Shown: positions 26,339-34,633 of the stretch, in pieces | Layout: every line of letters begins with the position of its first letter | How positions within the stretch are numbered: the stretch's first letter is position 1 | Assembly: GCF_040932005.1 (NCBI RefSeq) | Contig: NZ_CP162414.1 | Coordinates: 2,817,501 to 2,881,500 of the forward strand | DNA: 64,000 bases | DNA from: Aestuariibius sp. HNIBRBA575 | GTDB taxonomy: Bacteria > Pseudomonadota > Alphaproteobacteria > Rhodobacterales > Rhodobacteraceae | Direction: 5' to 3' | The notes under the pieces: model-generated | The model's database searches: none | The model's input: only the letters and a program-made list of their open reading frames with translations | What the model was told of the DNA's origin: nothing | Made by a program: the position numbers and the translations under genes

Positions 26339-26794
26339 ATGGACGACTACGATCAAAAAATTCTGCGGATTCTACAAGAAGAAGGCCGCATCAAGATCGG
26401 TGAATTGGCAGATCGGGTCGGACTAACCGCAACGCCCTGCGCGCGCCGGGTTGCCATGTTAGAGACCAATGAAATCATCACGGGTTACGGCGCTGACGTG
26501 TCTCAGGACAAACTGGGCCTGCCGGTTACGGCGTTCATTTCCGTGCGGTTGGATCGACAATCGGCAGATGTCGTTCAATCCTTTGAACGCGCAATTTCGG
26601 TGTTTGACGAAGTGATGGAGTGCCATTTAATGAGCGGCGTTGGTGACATTTTACTAAAGGTCGTCGCCAAGGATCTAGCCGGGTTCAATGAATTTCTGGA
26701 ACATCGTTTGATGCGCGTTCAGGGCATCAATTCCATGAGCACAAGCTTTGCCTTGCGGGCCATGATCAAACGCAAAGCCCTGCCAAGGGTGTAA
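26339..26794 (+). CDS. Lrp/AsnC family transcriptional regulator
   Basis: 151 residues: an N-terminal winged helix-turn-helix (MDDYDQKILRILQEEGRIKIGELADRVGLTATPCARRVAMLE) and a C-terminal RAM/ACT-like effector domain (LPVTAFISVRL through MSTSFALRAMIKRKALP). Such regulators sense amino acids and often control a divergently transcribed catabolic gene, here the leucine-type dehydrogenase. The gene ends 6 bp before the convergent M56 peptidase gene. Confidence 0.93.
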   Translation: MDDYDQKILRILQEEGRIKIGELADRVGLTATPCARRVAMLETNEIITGYGADVSQDKLGLPVTAFISVRLDRQSADVVQSFERAISVFDEVMECHLMSGVGDILLKVVAKDLAGFNEFLEHRLMRVQGINSMSTSFALRAMIKRKALPRV

Positions 26795-26800
26795 AAACGC

Positions 26801-27922
26801 TTAGTTTCCAGAACTGTTGCGCATTTCCAGTCGTTCTAGATTGACGATTGTCGACAACATCAATCTGTCCTGGCTCCAGCCGCTGGCAGGTTGGGCAATG
26901 ATCGTCATTGTGGTCACCGACACCATCACCGACAGCATCAAAACCAAGGTCACAGCGCCGCCCGGATTGCGGGTCAAGGCCAGCATCGACAACACCCGAC
27001 GTTTAAGAAAGCTTTTGGAGCCATGGCCTCGTGTGCTTTGATCGAGATGCGCAAAAGGCACGCTGTGTGACATCAACTGGTTCCGGCGGTGACCCAAGCT
27101 TGCGCGGCAGACACGCAGCAGACAATCGCAATATTCTTTGACCGAGAACGGCTTATGCGACAGCACCTGTTGATCACAGGCCAGTTCACGGAACTTTTCC
27201 ACCTCGCGTTTCATCAGCGAAAATGCCGGGTTCCAGAAAAACACAGGGCGCAGCGTTTCAAGGATGATTTCCCACGCCAAATCCCGTTGCCGGACATGTT
27301 GCAATTCGTGACTGACGGCCACACGGGCATCGTTTGATTGCGCCAGAATGGTCGTCGGAAGCACCACATAATGGCGCCACAGCCCACGGGTGGAAAATGG
27401 CACACCAATTTCATGCGTGACTCGCACATCCACATGACCATGGCGACGCAGAACATAGGCCCGCGAAATCAAGCGGCTAATCTTGCACGCATTAAATAGG
27501 GTTTTGGCCATGCAATAACCAAAGCCAAGCACCCCAACGCCCACAATCATCTGAGCAAGCAGGGTAGACATCGTTATGATATCTTGTGTCAGTTCACTGC
27601 GCAGCATCAGCAATTTCTGGAACTGCGTTGGCGCAAGGGCGATATTGCCGTTCAGATATTGGGACACAACAAAATCAGAGAGATTGAACGCTGTCGTTGA
27701 CCCAAGCAGGCCAGATTGACGAAGGGTTTCAAACCCAAACAGGATAACCGGCGTAAGGGCCACCGTTAGAAGCACCGCATAGAGCATTTGAAGTTGCGCC
27801 AGAAACGCATGTTTCAATCGCGATTTTGCCAACAGGTGTTTGGTTCCAAACCAAATGACCGCTGCAAATATCAGCACGATATTCACATCCAGATAGACGC
27901 TCAGCAAACTCTCAATGATCAT
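26801..27922 (-). CDS. M56 family (BlaR1-like) membrane metallopeptidase without sensor domain
   Basis: 373 residues. N-terminal membrane segments (about 10-28, 42-65, 118-142) precede a cytoplasmic zinc metallopeptidase domain with HELQH at 205-209 and the third-ligand region RELACDQQVL. A last membrane segment is near 325-345 and only a short tail follows. In BlaR1/MecR1 that last segment leads into an extracellular penicillin-binding sensor domain of about 250 residues, absent here. The start overlaps the end of the upstream BlaI-type gene by 11 bp. It probably cleaves or triggers loss of that repressor in response to an unknown envelope signal. Confidence 0.85.
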   Translation of the reverse strand: MIIESLLSVYLDVNIVLIFAAVIWFGTKHLLAKSRLKHAFLAQLQMLYAVLLTVALTPVILFGFETLRQSGLLGSTTAFNLSDFVVSQYLNGNIALAPTQFQKLLMLRSELTQDIITMSTLLAQMIVGVGVLGFGYCMAKTLFNACKISRLISRAYVLRRHGHVDVRVTHEIGVPFSTRGLWRHYVVLPTTILAQSNDARVAVSHELQHVRQRDLAWEIILETLRPVFFWNPAFSLMKREVEKFRELACDQQVLSHKPFSVKEYCDCLLRVCRASLGHRRNQLMSHSVPFAHLDQSTRGHGSKSFLKRRVLSMLALTRNPGGAVTLVLMLSVMVSVTTMTIIAQPASGWSQDRLMLSTIVNLERLEMRNSSGN

Positions 27923-28307
27923 GGTCGGTCAATCTCCTATCCAGAAGCGCCCGTATCTCCTCTAATGTCTCTTCGGACATTCCTTGATCGTCTACCAAAC
28001 GTGCCACCAATGATGCCGGGGTTCCGTCAAACAATTTATCTGACAGATCACGCAATGTGCGCGACTGATATTCATTTTTCGCCAATGCAGGGCGATAGAT
28101 GAACGTTTTCCCGTCCTTTTCGCTGGTGACAAATTCCTTTTGTTCCATGATGCGCAGGATCGTGGCGGCAGACGTATAAGCAAGATTGCGTTCCGGGGCC
28201 AATCGCGCGAGCACATCGCGCACGGACCCCTGCCCCAAGGCCCACAGTTCAGTCATGAACTCCAGTTCAACCTCGGTTAAAAACTCACTCTTACGCTTGG
28301 TCCGCAT
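27912..28307 (-). CDS. BlaI/MecI/CopY family transcriptional repressor
   Basis: 131 residues with the family's winged helix (SEFLTEVELEFMTELWALGQGSVRDVLARLAPERNLAYTSAATILRIMEQKEFVTSEKDGKTFIYRP) and a C-terminal dimerisation helix bundle (TPASLVARLVDDQGMSEETLEEIRALLDRR). It dimerises on dyad operators and is inactivated by proteolysis through its paired M56 protein, whose gene overlaps it. No beta-lactamase or mecA-like gene is adjacent, so the target genes are unknown beyond likely autoregulation. Confidence 0.92.
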   Translation of the reverse strand: MRTKRKSEFLTEVELEFMTELWALGQGSVRDVLARLAPERNLAYTSAATILRIMEQKEFVTSEKDGKTFIYRPALAKNEYQSRTLRDLSDKLFDGTPASLVARLVDDQGMSEETLEEIRALLDRRLTDHDH

Positions 28308-28356
28308 TATCTATCCCGTCATCACTTATTCTGCTCGTCCCCACTATTCTTTTAAT

Positions 28357-28370
28357 ACGAAAACTTTCGT
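28357..28370. promoter_or_regulatory. Candidate BlaI-type operator upstream of the repressor gene
   Basis: ACGAAA-AC-TTTCGT is a perfect 6+2+6 dyad about 50 bp upstream of the repressor start codon, in a short AT-rich spacer. BlaI-family sites are dyads in their own promoters, so autoregulation is plausible. The half-site differs from the staphylococcal TACA/TGTA core. Confidence 0.4.
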
Positions 28371-28389
28371 TTTTCCAGAATTTTGCGTT

Positions 28390-28668
28390 TTACACTTTAA
28401 AGAAGCAGAAAACGCCCCAACAGATGCTGATCCCCAGTGGTGCCCAAAGCGGCATTCCAAAGAACAACAACCACGCCAGAAAGATATAAGCCGTGCCCAG
28501 CAGCGACAGGAAGAGCCGGTCGCCGCGGGTGGTGGTCAGGCCCAGCGCGCCTTTGCGTTCTGACGTGCCGGGATAGCGGATTTCGATCATGGTGATAATC
28601 GCCATTGCGGTGAAAATCCCGATGAAAAACAACGCGGTCGGCCACGTCCATGCCATCCAGTTAAACAT
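28390..28668 (-). CDS. glpU: DUF2160 small membrane protein of the glycerol ABC importer
   Basis: 92 residues from the ATG at the complement of 28668, which has GGAAGGG about 7 bases upstream; the frame is open slightly further. Two or three hydrophobic segments (about 5-25, 50-68, 70-88) surround IEIRYPGTSERKGALGLTTTRGDRLF, the DUF2160 signature. In rhizobia a protein of this family is encoded in the glycerol transporter operon between the permeases and binding-protein genes; its role is unclear. Here it overlaps the end of the second permease gene slightly or abuts it, so it belongs to the transporter operon. The symbol follows the rhizobial naming and is tentative. Confidence 0.75.
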   Translation of the reverse strand: MFNWMAWTWPTALFFIGIFTAMAIITMIEIRYPGTSERKGALGLTTTRGDRLFLSLLGTAYIFLAWLLFFGMPLWAPLGISICWGVFCFFKV

Positions 28669-28669
28669 A

Positions 28670-29467
28670 TCAAACCCTTCCCAGGGCAAAGCCCTTGGCG
28701 ATGTAGTTGCGCACGAAATAGATCACAATCGCGCCCGGAATAATGGTAAGCGTCCCCGCCGCAGCCAACAGGCCCAGCTCATATCCAGCAGAGGACGCGG
28801 TTTTGGTCATTGTGGCGGCAATCGGCTTGGCCTCGACGGCGGTTAGTGTCTTGGCCAACAGCAATTCGACCCACGAAAACATGAAGCAAAAGAACGCCGC
28901 AACGCCAACACCTGCCTTGATTGACGGCAAAAATATCGTCGCAAAGAATCGGGGGAAGGAATAGCCATCCACATAGGCGGTTTCGTCCAATTCCTTGGGC
29001 ACGCCGCCCATAAATCCCTCTAGGATCCAGACCGCCAGCGGGATGTTGAACAAGGCATGCGCCAAGGCCACCGCCAGATGCGTGTCAAACAATCCCACAG
29101 CCGAATAGAGCTGAAAGAAAGGCAAGGCAAACACCGCAGCCGGGGCCATCCGGTTGGTCAGCAGCCAGAAAAACAGGGTTTTGTCGCCCAGAAACCGATA
29201 GCGTGAAAACGCGTAGGCGGCTGGCAGGGCAACTGCGATCGAAATCACCGTGTTCAGCGACACATAAATGATCGAGTTGATATAGCCCCAATACCACGTT
29301 GGATCGGTGAAAATGGTGACGTAATTGTCGATCGTGAATGTCTGCGGGAACAGCGAAAACCCAGACAGGATTTCGTTGGTTGTCTTAAAGCTCATGGCGA
29401 CAAGCCAATAGATCGGCAACAGCAGAAACAGGATATAAAAGATCGGGATCAGACTACGCTTCTTCAT
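28670..29467 (-). CDS. glpQ: Glycerol-type ABC importer permease (GlpQ-like)
   Basis: 265 residues of the MalG permease family with six membrane segments: SLIPIFYILFLLLPIYWLVAMSF at the N-terminus and an EAA loop PKELDETAYVDGYSFPRFFATIFLPSIKAG. It overlaps the upstream permease gene by 4 bp. Together the two permeases form the membrane channel of a carbohydrate-class importer. The presence of two distinct ATPases and a DUF2160 protein in the same operon matches the rhizobial glycerol importer. The symbol here means the permease, not the unrelated enterobacterial glycerophosphodiesterase GlpQ. Confidence 0.8.
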   Translation of the reverse strand: MKKRSLIPIFYILFLLLPIYWLVAMSFKTTNEILSGFSLFPQTFTIDNYVTIFTDPTWYWGYINSIIYVSLNTVISIAVALPAAYAFSRYRFLGDKTLFFWLLTNRMAPAAVFALPFFQLYSAVGLFDTHLAVALAHALFNIPLAVWILEGFMGGVPKELDETAYVDGYSFPRFFATIFLPSIKAGVGVAAFFCFMFSWVELLLAKTLTAVEAKPIAATMTKTASSAGYELGLLAAAGTLTIIPGAIVIYFVRNYIAKGFALGRV

Positions 29468-30327
29468 TGGTCGTCATCCTTGGTCATAAGTGTGTAGAAC
29501 AGCCAGCTGACAAGCAGCGTAATGGCAAAGTAGATCAGCGACATCGCCGCAGCCGGACCCAGATCGAACTGACCCAAGGCGATTTTCACCAGATCAATCG
29601 ACAGCAATGTGGTCGAATTGCCCGGCCCACCGCCGGTCAGAACAAAGGGTTCGGTGTAGATGTTGAAACTGTCCATGAACCGCAACAGGATCGCGATGGT
29701 CAGCACCTGTTTCATTTTCGGCAATTGGATATAGCGGAATACAGACCAGTTGGATGCGCCGTCGATTTTCGCGGCTTGGTAATAGGCGTCCGGGATGGAC
29801 ACCAAACCGGCATATGAAAGCAGCACCACCAGCGACGTCCAGTGCCAAACATCCATGGTCACAATGGTCGCCCATGCGGCCAGCGGGTTCTGAGTCATGT
29901 CATAATCGATGCCCAGCGTGTGGTTCATCAGATACCCCAGCAACCCAATGTCAGGCAGCGCAAAGATATTCCACATCGCACCGACAACGTTCCACGGGAT
30001 CAGCATCGGCAATGCCATCAGGATCAAACAAACCGGCACCCAAAATCCCTGACGGGGCATGGACAGCGCAATGATGATCCCCAGCGGAATTTCGATCGCC
30101 AGAATGATGCCAGTGAACAGGAACTGACGCCCCAGCGCGGCGTGGAACCGGTCTGAATTCAGCAATTCTTCGAACCAGCGCAGGCCTTCCCAGAAGAACA
30201 CGTTGTTGCCAAAGGTTTCCTGCACGGAATAATTCACCACGGTCATCATTGGGATCAGCGCGTTGAACGCGACCAAGATCAGGACCGGCAGGACAAAGAA
30301 CCATGCCTTTTGGTTTTGAGTTTTCAT
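29464..30327 (-). CDS. glpP: Glycerol-type ABC importer permease (GlpP-like)
   Basis: 287 residues from the ATG at the complement of 30327, which forms an ATGA overlap with the upstream ATPase stop and has AGGAGG 7 bases upstream. Six membrane segments of the MalF/UgpA type; the first reads AWFFVLPVLILVAFNALIPMMTVVNYSV and the EAA loop is PDAYYQAAKIDGASNWSVFRYIQLPKM. It pairs with the downstream permease. The symbol follows the rhizobial glycerol transporter. Confidence 0.8.
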   Translation of the reverse strand: MKTQNQKAWFFVLPVLILVAFNALIPMMTVVNYSVQETFGNNVFFWEGLRWFEELLNSDRFHAALGRQFLFTGIILAIEIPLGIIIALSMPRQGFWVPVCLILMALPMLIPWNVVGAMWNIFALPDIGLLGYLMNHTLGIDYDMTQNPLAAWATIVTMDVWHWTSLVVLLSYAGLVSIPDAYYQAAKIDGASNWSVFRYIQLPKMKQVLTIAILLRFMDSFNIYTEPFVLTGGGPGNSTTLLSIDLVKIALGQFDLGPAAAMSLIYFAITLLVSWLFYTLMTKDDDQ

Positions 30328-31409
30328 TGGCCTGCCTCCTGATTGGCTTGGCTCGCCAGCCATCCCCCGCGATAAAGCCGGGTCTGGGATGTTTTGAAGT
30401 TAAGATGCACAGCGTCGCCCGGATTGGGGGCCGCGCCATTGGTGACGGCCTTGACGGGAACATCACCGACCATCGCCTCGACGACGTTGTGACGACCGAC
30501 ATCGGCCACTTTGTGTACGGTTGCGGGCAGGCCCGTATCGGACAGTGATACAAATTCAGGGCGCACCCCGATTTGCGGCGCGCCTTCATGGTCCAGCATC
30601 GGCCCTTCCAATGGCACATGATTGCCTTGGAAAAAGGCGCCACCGTCGCGCAATTCAACATCCAGAACGTTCATGCCGGGCGATCCGATGAAATGCCCCA
30701 CAAAGGTATGCGCGGGCCGATCAAACAGCTCAACCGGGGTGCCGATTTGGACGATTTCACCGTCTTGCATCACCACCACCTGATCCGCAAATGTCAGCGC
30801 TTCGGTCTGATCGTGGGTCACGTAGATCATCGTGGCGCGCACTTTTTGATGCAGTTCCTTTAGCTTGGATCGTAGTTTCCATTTCAGATGCGGATCGATC
30901 ACTGTCAGCGGTTCATCAAACATCACGACATTCACGTCGTCGCGCACCAATCCACGCCCCATTGAAATTTTCTGTTTGTTATCAGGCGACAGACCGGCGG
31001 CACGGGTGCCCAGCATGTCGGTCACTTCTAACATTTCTGCGATTTCGGTGACGCGGGTTTTGATCGTTGCCTCATCCACACCGCGATTGCGCAGCGGAAA
31101 GGCCAGATTGTCGTAAACGCTCATCGTGTCGTAGATGACCGGGAACTGAAAAACCTGCGCAATGTTGCGCTGATCCGGGGGCAACGCAGTCACGTCCTGG
31201 CCGTCAAACAGGATCTGGCCTTCTGACGGGACCAGTAGGCCTGAAATGATGTTCAGCAACGTGGATTTGCCGCATCCAGATGGACCAAGCAGCGCATAAG
31301 CGCCCCCATCGGACCAATCCAGATCGATTTCCTTTAGCGCGTATTCCGCCGGTGATTTCGGGTTGGGCATATAGGAATGCCGCAATTTGGATAGGGTGAT
31401 CTTAGCCAT
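30324..31409 (-). CDS. glpT: Glycerol-type ABC importer ATP-binding protein (GlpT-like)
   Basis: 361 residues of the MalK/UgpC class. Walker A is GPSGCGKST near residue 42; the signature position reads LSPDNKQKISMGRGL instead of the usual LSGGQ, a diverged form; Walker B is VNVVMFDEP and the H-loop YVTHDQTEAL. A C-terminal TOBE-type domain follows. The two different ATPases of this operon probably form a heterodimer, and the altered signature here suggests one of the two composite ATP sites is degenerate. It abuts the upstream ATPase gene with a 1-bp overlap. Confidence 0.82.
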   Translation of the reverse strand: MAKITLSKLRHSYMPNPKSPAEYALKEIDLDWSDGGAYALLGPSGCGKSTLLNIISGLLVPSEGQILFDGQDVTALPPDQRNIAQVFQFPVIYDTMSVYDNLAFPLRNRGVDEATIKTRVTEIAEMLEVTDMLGTRAAGLSPDNKQKISMGRGLVRDDVNVVMFDEPLTVIDPHLKWKLRSKLKELHQKVRATMIYVTHDQTEALTFADQVVVMQDGEIVQIGTPVELFDRPAHTFVGHFIGSPGMNVLDVELRDGGAFFQGNHVPLEGPMLDHEGAPQIGVRPEFVSLSDTGLPATVHKVADVGRHNVVEAMVGDVPVKAVTNGAAPNPGDAVHLNFKTSQTRLYRGGWLASQANQEAGQ

Positions 31410-32482
31410 CAGAGAGTCTCTCCTGTGACGCGGGTGCCATCGGGGGCAAAGTAGAAACAGGCCGTCGGATCGAGGTAAAACGGGTGATCTTCGCCGGTTT
31501 CATAAGGATGCACGCCGTGGGACAACGAAACCCAAGCGTCATCCGCCATTTGGAAATGGGCCGAACTTTCGGACCCGGATAATTCTGTCACCAACACATG
31601 CCCATTCAGCGCGACGATGTTGACGTCCGTTGGCACGGGCGTGACGTGGTGCGGGCGCACGGCCATGGCATATTCGCCATCTGACAGGGTCTGGGCTGCG
31701 CCTGTGGCATCCCAAGACACCTGCCCCATGATGATCCGGTCGCCTTGTTTGACGACCTTGGCCACGTTGATCGGCGGGTCGGAAAACACGCTGGCGGCCA
31801 ACAGGGAACCAGGGCGGCGGTAAATTTCGGCGGTGGGACCGAACTGGGTGACAACGCCGTCATCCATCAACCCCGTATAGCCCCCCAGCAACAGCGCCTC
31901 TTCGGGTTCGGATGTGGCGTACACCACTACCGCGCCGCGGCCTTTGAACAATTCGGGCAGCTGTTCGCGCAATTCTTCGCGCAGTTTGTAGTCCAGATTG
32001 GCCAGCGGTTCGTCCAGAAACACCGCGCGGCTTTCTTTGGCAATCGCCCGCGCCAAGGCGGTCCGCTGCTGCTGCCCACCCGACAATTCATGCGGGCGCC
32101 GGTTCAGCATCGGGCGCAATTGCAAAATATCCGCCGCCTCTTCGACACGGCCTTGGATTTCAGATTTGGCCATTCCGGCCACTTTCAGCGGCGACGCGAT
32201 GTTGTCGTAAACGCTCATATGGGCGTAGTTTACGAAAAACTGATGCACGAGGCTGATGTTGCGTTTTTGGGTGCTCAGCGCGGTAACGTCCTGACCATCC
32301 ATGAAAATCTGGCCGTCAGCGATGGGATCCAGCCCAGCCATCATTTTAATCAGGGACGTTTTACCTGCGCCGGTCTGGCCTAGCAAAACATTGAAGTGGC
32401 CGGTCTCCAGTTCAAGCGTGGTCGGCTTGATATGGACCTGGCCTGCGACATGTTTGGTGATGTTTTTTACGTGCAGTGACAT
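31409..32482 (-). CDS. glpS: Glycerol-type ABC importer ATP-binding protein (GlpS-like)
   Basis: 357 residues from the ATG at the complement of 32482, preceded by AAAGG; the frame is open 12 codons further but that extension lacks a good ribosome-binding site. Walker A is LGQTGAGKTS, the signature a canonical LSGGQQQR, Walker B AVFLDEPLANLD; the H-loop region reads VVYATSEPEEAL, with Ser where the conserved His is expected. This deviation complements the altered signature of the second ATPase, as in asymmetric ABC heterodimers. A C-terminal TOBE-like domain is present. It is separated from the binding-protein gene by a hairpin. Confidence 0.82.
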   Translation of the reverse strand: MSLHVKNITKHVAGQVHIKPTTLELETGHFNVLLGQTGAGKTSLIKMMAGLDPIADGQIFMDGQDVTALSTQKRNISLVHQFFVNYAHMSVYDNIASPLKVAGMAKSEIQGRVEEAADILQLRPMLNRRPHELSGGQQQRTALARAIAKESRAVFLDEPLANLDYKLREELREQLPELFKGRGAVVVYATSEPEEALLLGGYTGLMDDGVVTQFGPTAEIYRRPGSLLAASVFSDPPINVAKVVKQGDRIIMGQVSWDATGAAQTLSDGEYAMAVRPHHVTPVPTDVNIVALNGHVLVTELSGSESSAHFQMADDAWVSLSHGVHPYETGEDHPFYLDPTACFYFAPDGTRVTGETL

Positions 32483-32544
32483 GGGAACCTTTGCGTGACC
32501 TGTTGCGGTCGCGTGCATGATCTGGCCGACTTTGCGGCGGTTGT

Positions 32545-32568
32545 GGCTGGGGCCGCTAAGCCCCAGCC
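32545..32568. repeat. Intercistronic hairpin between the binding-protein gene and the ATPase genes
   Basis: GGCTGGGGC, loop CGCTAA, GCCCCAGCC: a perfect 9-bp GC-rich stem about 40 bp after the binding-protein stop on the minus strand. There is no T-run. Such hairpins commonly stabilise the upstream binding-protein mRNA, as in mal-type operons. Confidence 0.65.
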
Positions 32569-32606
32569 GATGTCGGCGCAGGAAGAAATACGCCGATCAG
32601 GGAAGG

Positions 32607-34343
32607 TTACTCTGACGCCCAGCGGGCAACGAGTTCGTCATAGTTGACGGTTTCACCTTGCGGTTTTTCGTTATCCAACGGGGGTTTAGCGCCACCGTTT
32701 TCATACCAATATTCCGCAGTCTGCTCTTCGTTCAGACGTGGACCACAGCCGCCATAGACATTGGCTGCTTCGTCCGCGGCCTGCATACGGGACATGGTGA
32801 TGTCCATTTCTTCGGCCAGACGATCCATGGCTTCTTGGGGGGTAAACGCCCCAGAGTTCACGTCGCCAATCTGCTGCCACCAAATCTGGGCCAGCTTTGG
32901 ATAATCAGGCACGTTCACGCCAGTTGGCGACCACGCAACCCGATCCGGGGACCGATAGAATTCAACCAAGCCACCCAGACGCGGTGCACGTTCGGTAAAG
33001 CTTTCGTGGTTGATTGTGGAATCCCGGATAAAGGTCAGACCAATATGGGATTTTTTCACGTCCACAGTTTTGGACACCACGAATTGCGCATAAAGCCAAG
33101 CCGCCTGAGCACGATCCAGTGGGGTCGAATTCAGAATGGTCCAGGATCCAACATCCTGATAGCCAACTTTTTGGCCTTCTTGCCAATAGGGGCCATGCGG
33201 GGATGGGGCCATGCGCCACAATGGATTGCCTTCTTCGTCCACTGTGTTGTTACCGGCGGATTGCGGGGCAACCATGTCAGCGGTGAACGCTGTGTACCAG
33301 AAAATCTGCTGGGCGACATTGCCCTGCGCCAATGCTGGCAATGACTGATAAAAGTCATAAGACGCCGCACCCGGAGGTGCATAAGCGCGCAGCCATTCGT
33401 CCCATTTGCGGATCGCGTAAACCGCAGCTGGACCATTGGCAGCCCCACCACGGGTCACGGATGCGCCCACGGGGTTACAGGTGCCTTCTTCCATGCGGAT
33501 GCCCCATTCGTCGATTGGCACACCATTTGGTTCACCAACAGACCCAGCACCGGCCATAGACAGCCACGCATCGGTCATCCGCCAGCCAAGGTCAGGCGCA
33601 CGTTTGCCGTAATCCATGTGACCATAGATCGCGGTGCCGTCGATTTCCTGAACATGCACGCTAAAGAATTCAGCGATATCTTCGTAGGCGGACCAGTTTA
33701 CCGGCACACCCAGATCATATCCGTAGATTTCGCGGAACTGCGCCTGCAGGTCTTCCCGGTCGAACCAATCTTTGCGGAACCAATACAGGTTGGCAAATTG
33801 CTGATCCGGCATCTGGTACAGATCGCCATCCGGTCCGGTGGTGAACTGAATGCCCATAAAGTCAGCCAGATCCAGCCCCGGATTGGTCACAGCCGCCCCT
33901 TCGCCCGCCATAAAGTCGGTCAGGTTACGCGCCAATTGCAGGCGTGAATGGGTGCCGATCAGGTCACTGTCGTTGACATAGGCGTCATAAAGATTCCGCC
34001 CGGTCTGCATTTGTGTTTGCACAGCCTGAACAACTTCGCCTTCGCCTAGGATCTGATGGTTCACCTTAATGCCGGTGATCTCTTCAAATGCCTGTGCCAG
34101 CACTTCGCTTTCGTAGCTATGTGTTGGAATGCCTTCGGACAGAACGTTGATTTCCATCCCAGCATAGGGCTGCGCGGCTTGGATGAACCACTGCATTTCT
34201 GCCATCTGTTCGTCTTTGGTCAACGTCGATGGCTGGAATTCCTGATCAATCCAGCGTGTCGCTGCGGCTTCGTCAGCCATAGCGCTATTGGACCCCGCAA
34301 TCACGGCAGACGCCGCCACTGCGGAGAGAAGATACTTACGCAT
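32607..34343 (-). CDS. glpV: Glycerol-type ABC importer substrate-binding protein (GlpV-like)
   Basis: 578 residues, unusually long for a family 1 binding protein but matching the GlpV class. A Sec signal (about 1-23, cleaved after AMA) is followed by ATRWIDQEFQPSTLTKDEQMAEMQWFIQAA, an N-terminal extension typical of this group, then INVLSEGIPTHSYESEVLAQAFEEITGIKV, the start of the periplasmic-binding fold. It is the first gene of a six-gene operon with two ATPases, two permeases and a DUF2160 protein. Glycerol or a related polyol is the inferred substrate. No glpK, glpD or glpR is in the window. Confidence 0.82.
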   Translation of the reverse strand: MRKYLLSAVAASAVIAGSNSAMADEAAATRWIDQEFQPSTLTKDEQMAEMQWFIQAAQPYAGMEINVLSEGIPTHSYESEVLAQAFEEITGIKVNHQILGEGEVVQAVQTQMQTGRNLYDAYVNDSDLIGTHSRLQLARNLTDFMAGEGAAVTNPGLDLADFMGIQFTTGPDGDLYQMPDQQFANLYWFRKDWFDREDLQAQFREIYGYDLGVPVNWSAYEDIAEFFSVHVQEIDGTAIYGHMDYGKRAPDLGWRMTDAWLSMAGAGSVGEPNGVPIDEWGIRMEEGTCNPVGASVTRGGAANGPAAVYAIRKWDEWLRAYAPPGAASYDFYQSLPALAQGNVAQQIFWYTAFTADMVAPQSAGNNTVDEEGNPLWRMAPSPHGPYWQEGQKVGYQDVGSWTILNSTPLDRAQAAWLYAQFVVSKTVDVKKSHIGLTFIRDSTINHESFTERAPRLGGLVEFYRSPDRVAWSPTGVNVPDYPKLAQIWWQQIGDVNSGAFTPQEAMDRLAEEMDITMSRMQAADEAANVYGGCGPRLNEEQTAEYWYENGGAKPPLDNEKPQGETVNYDELVARWASE

Positions 34344-34420
34344 CTCGTCTCCTCCCTAGAGATTTTGGTAATCGGATTTACCGATGCCCTAATGTCATCG
34401 GCAAAGGCCCCATCTGTCAA

Positions 34421-34434
34421 ACTAATTCTTTAGT
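34421..34434. promoter_or_regulatory. Weak inverted repeat in the glpV / tetR divergent region
   Basis: ACTAA-TTCT-TTAGT lies about 80 bp upstream of glpV in the 290-bp AT-rich region separating it from the divergent TetR gene. It may be an operator for the adjacent TetR protein, but the dyad is short. A second short dyad, CCGATG/CATCGG, is at 34381-34401. Confidence 0.25.
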
Positions 34435-34633
34435 AGTTAAGTAATATGCGCCTACACAACTGAAAATAAACAGTAATAATTGGTCTCATTTTTGCTTTGG
34501 CTTTTGGTTTTGCCATGATGCCGCCGTTTTGCGCGCCGCTTGGACGATAAAAATTCACATTTTCGTTAACTCAATTTCGCTTGCGAGAATCACCTTACTG
34601 CACGACCGTACAGCAACGACTTTTAGGATCGAC

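Noticed and set aside
28992..30661. Plus- or minus-strand overlapping ORFs inside the glp importer genes
   Set aside because: They lack domains and lie in other frames of genes with clear ABC permease and ATPase motifs.
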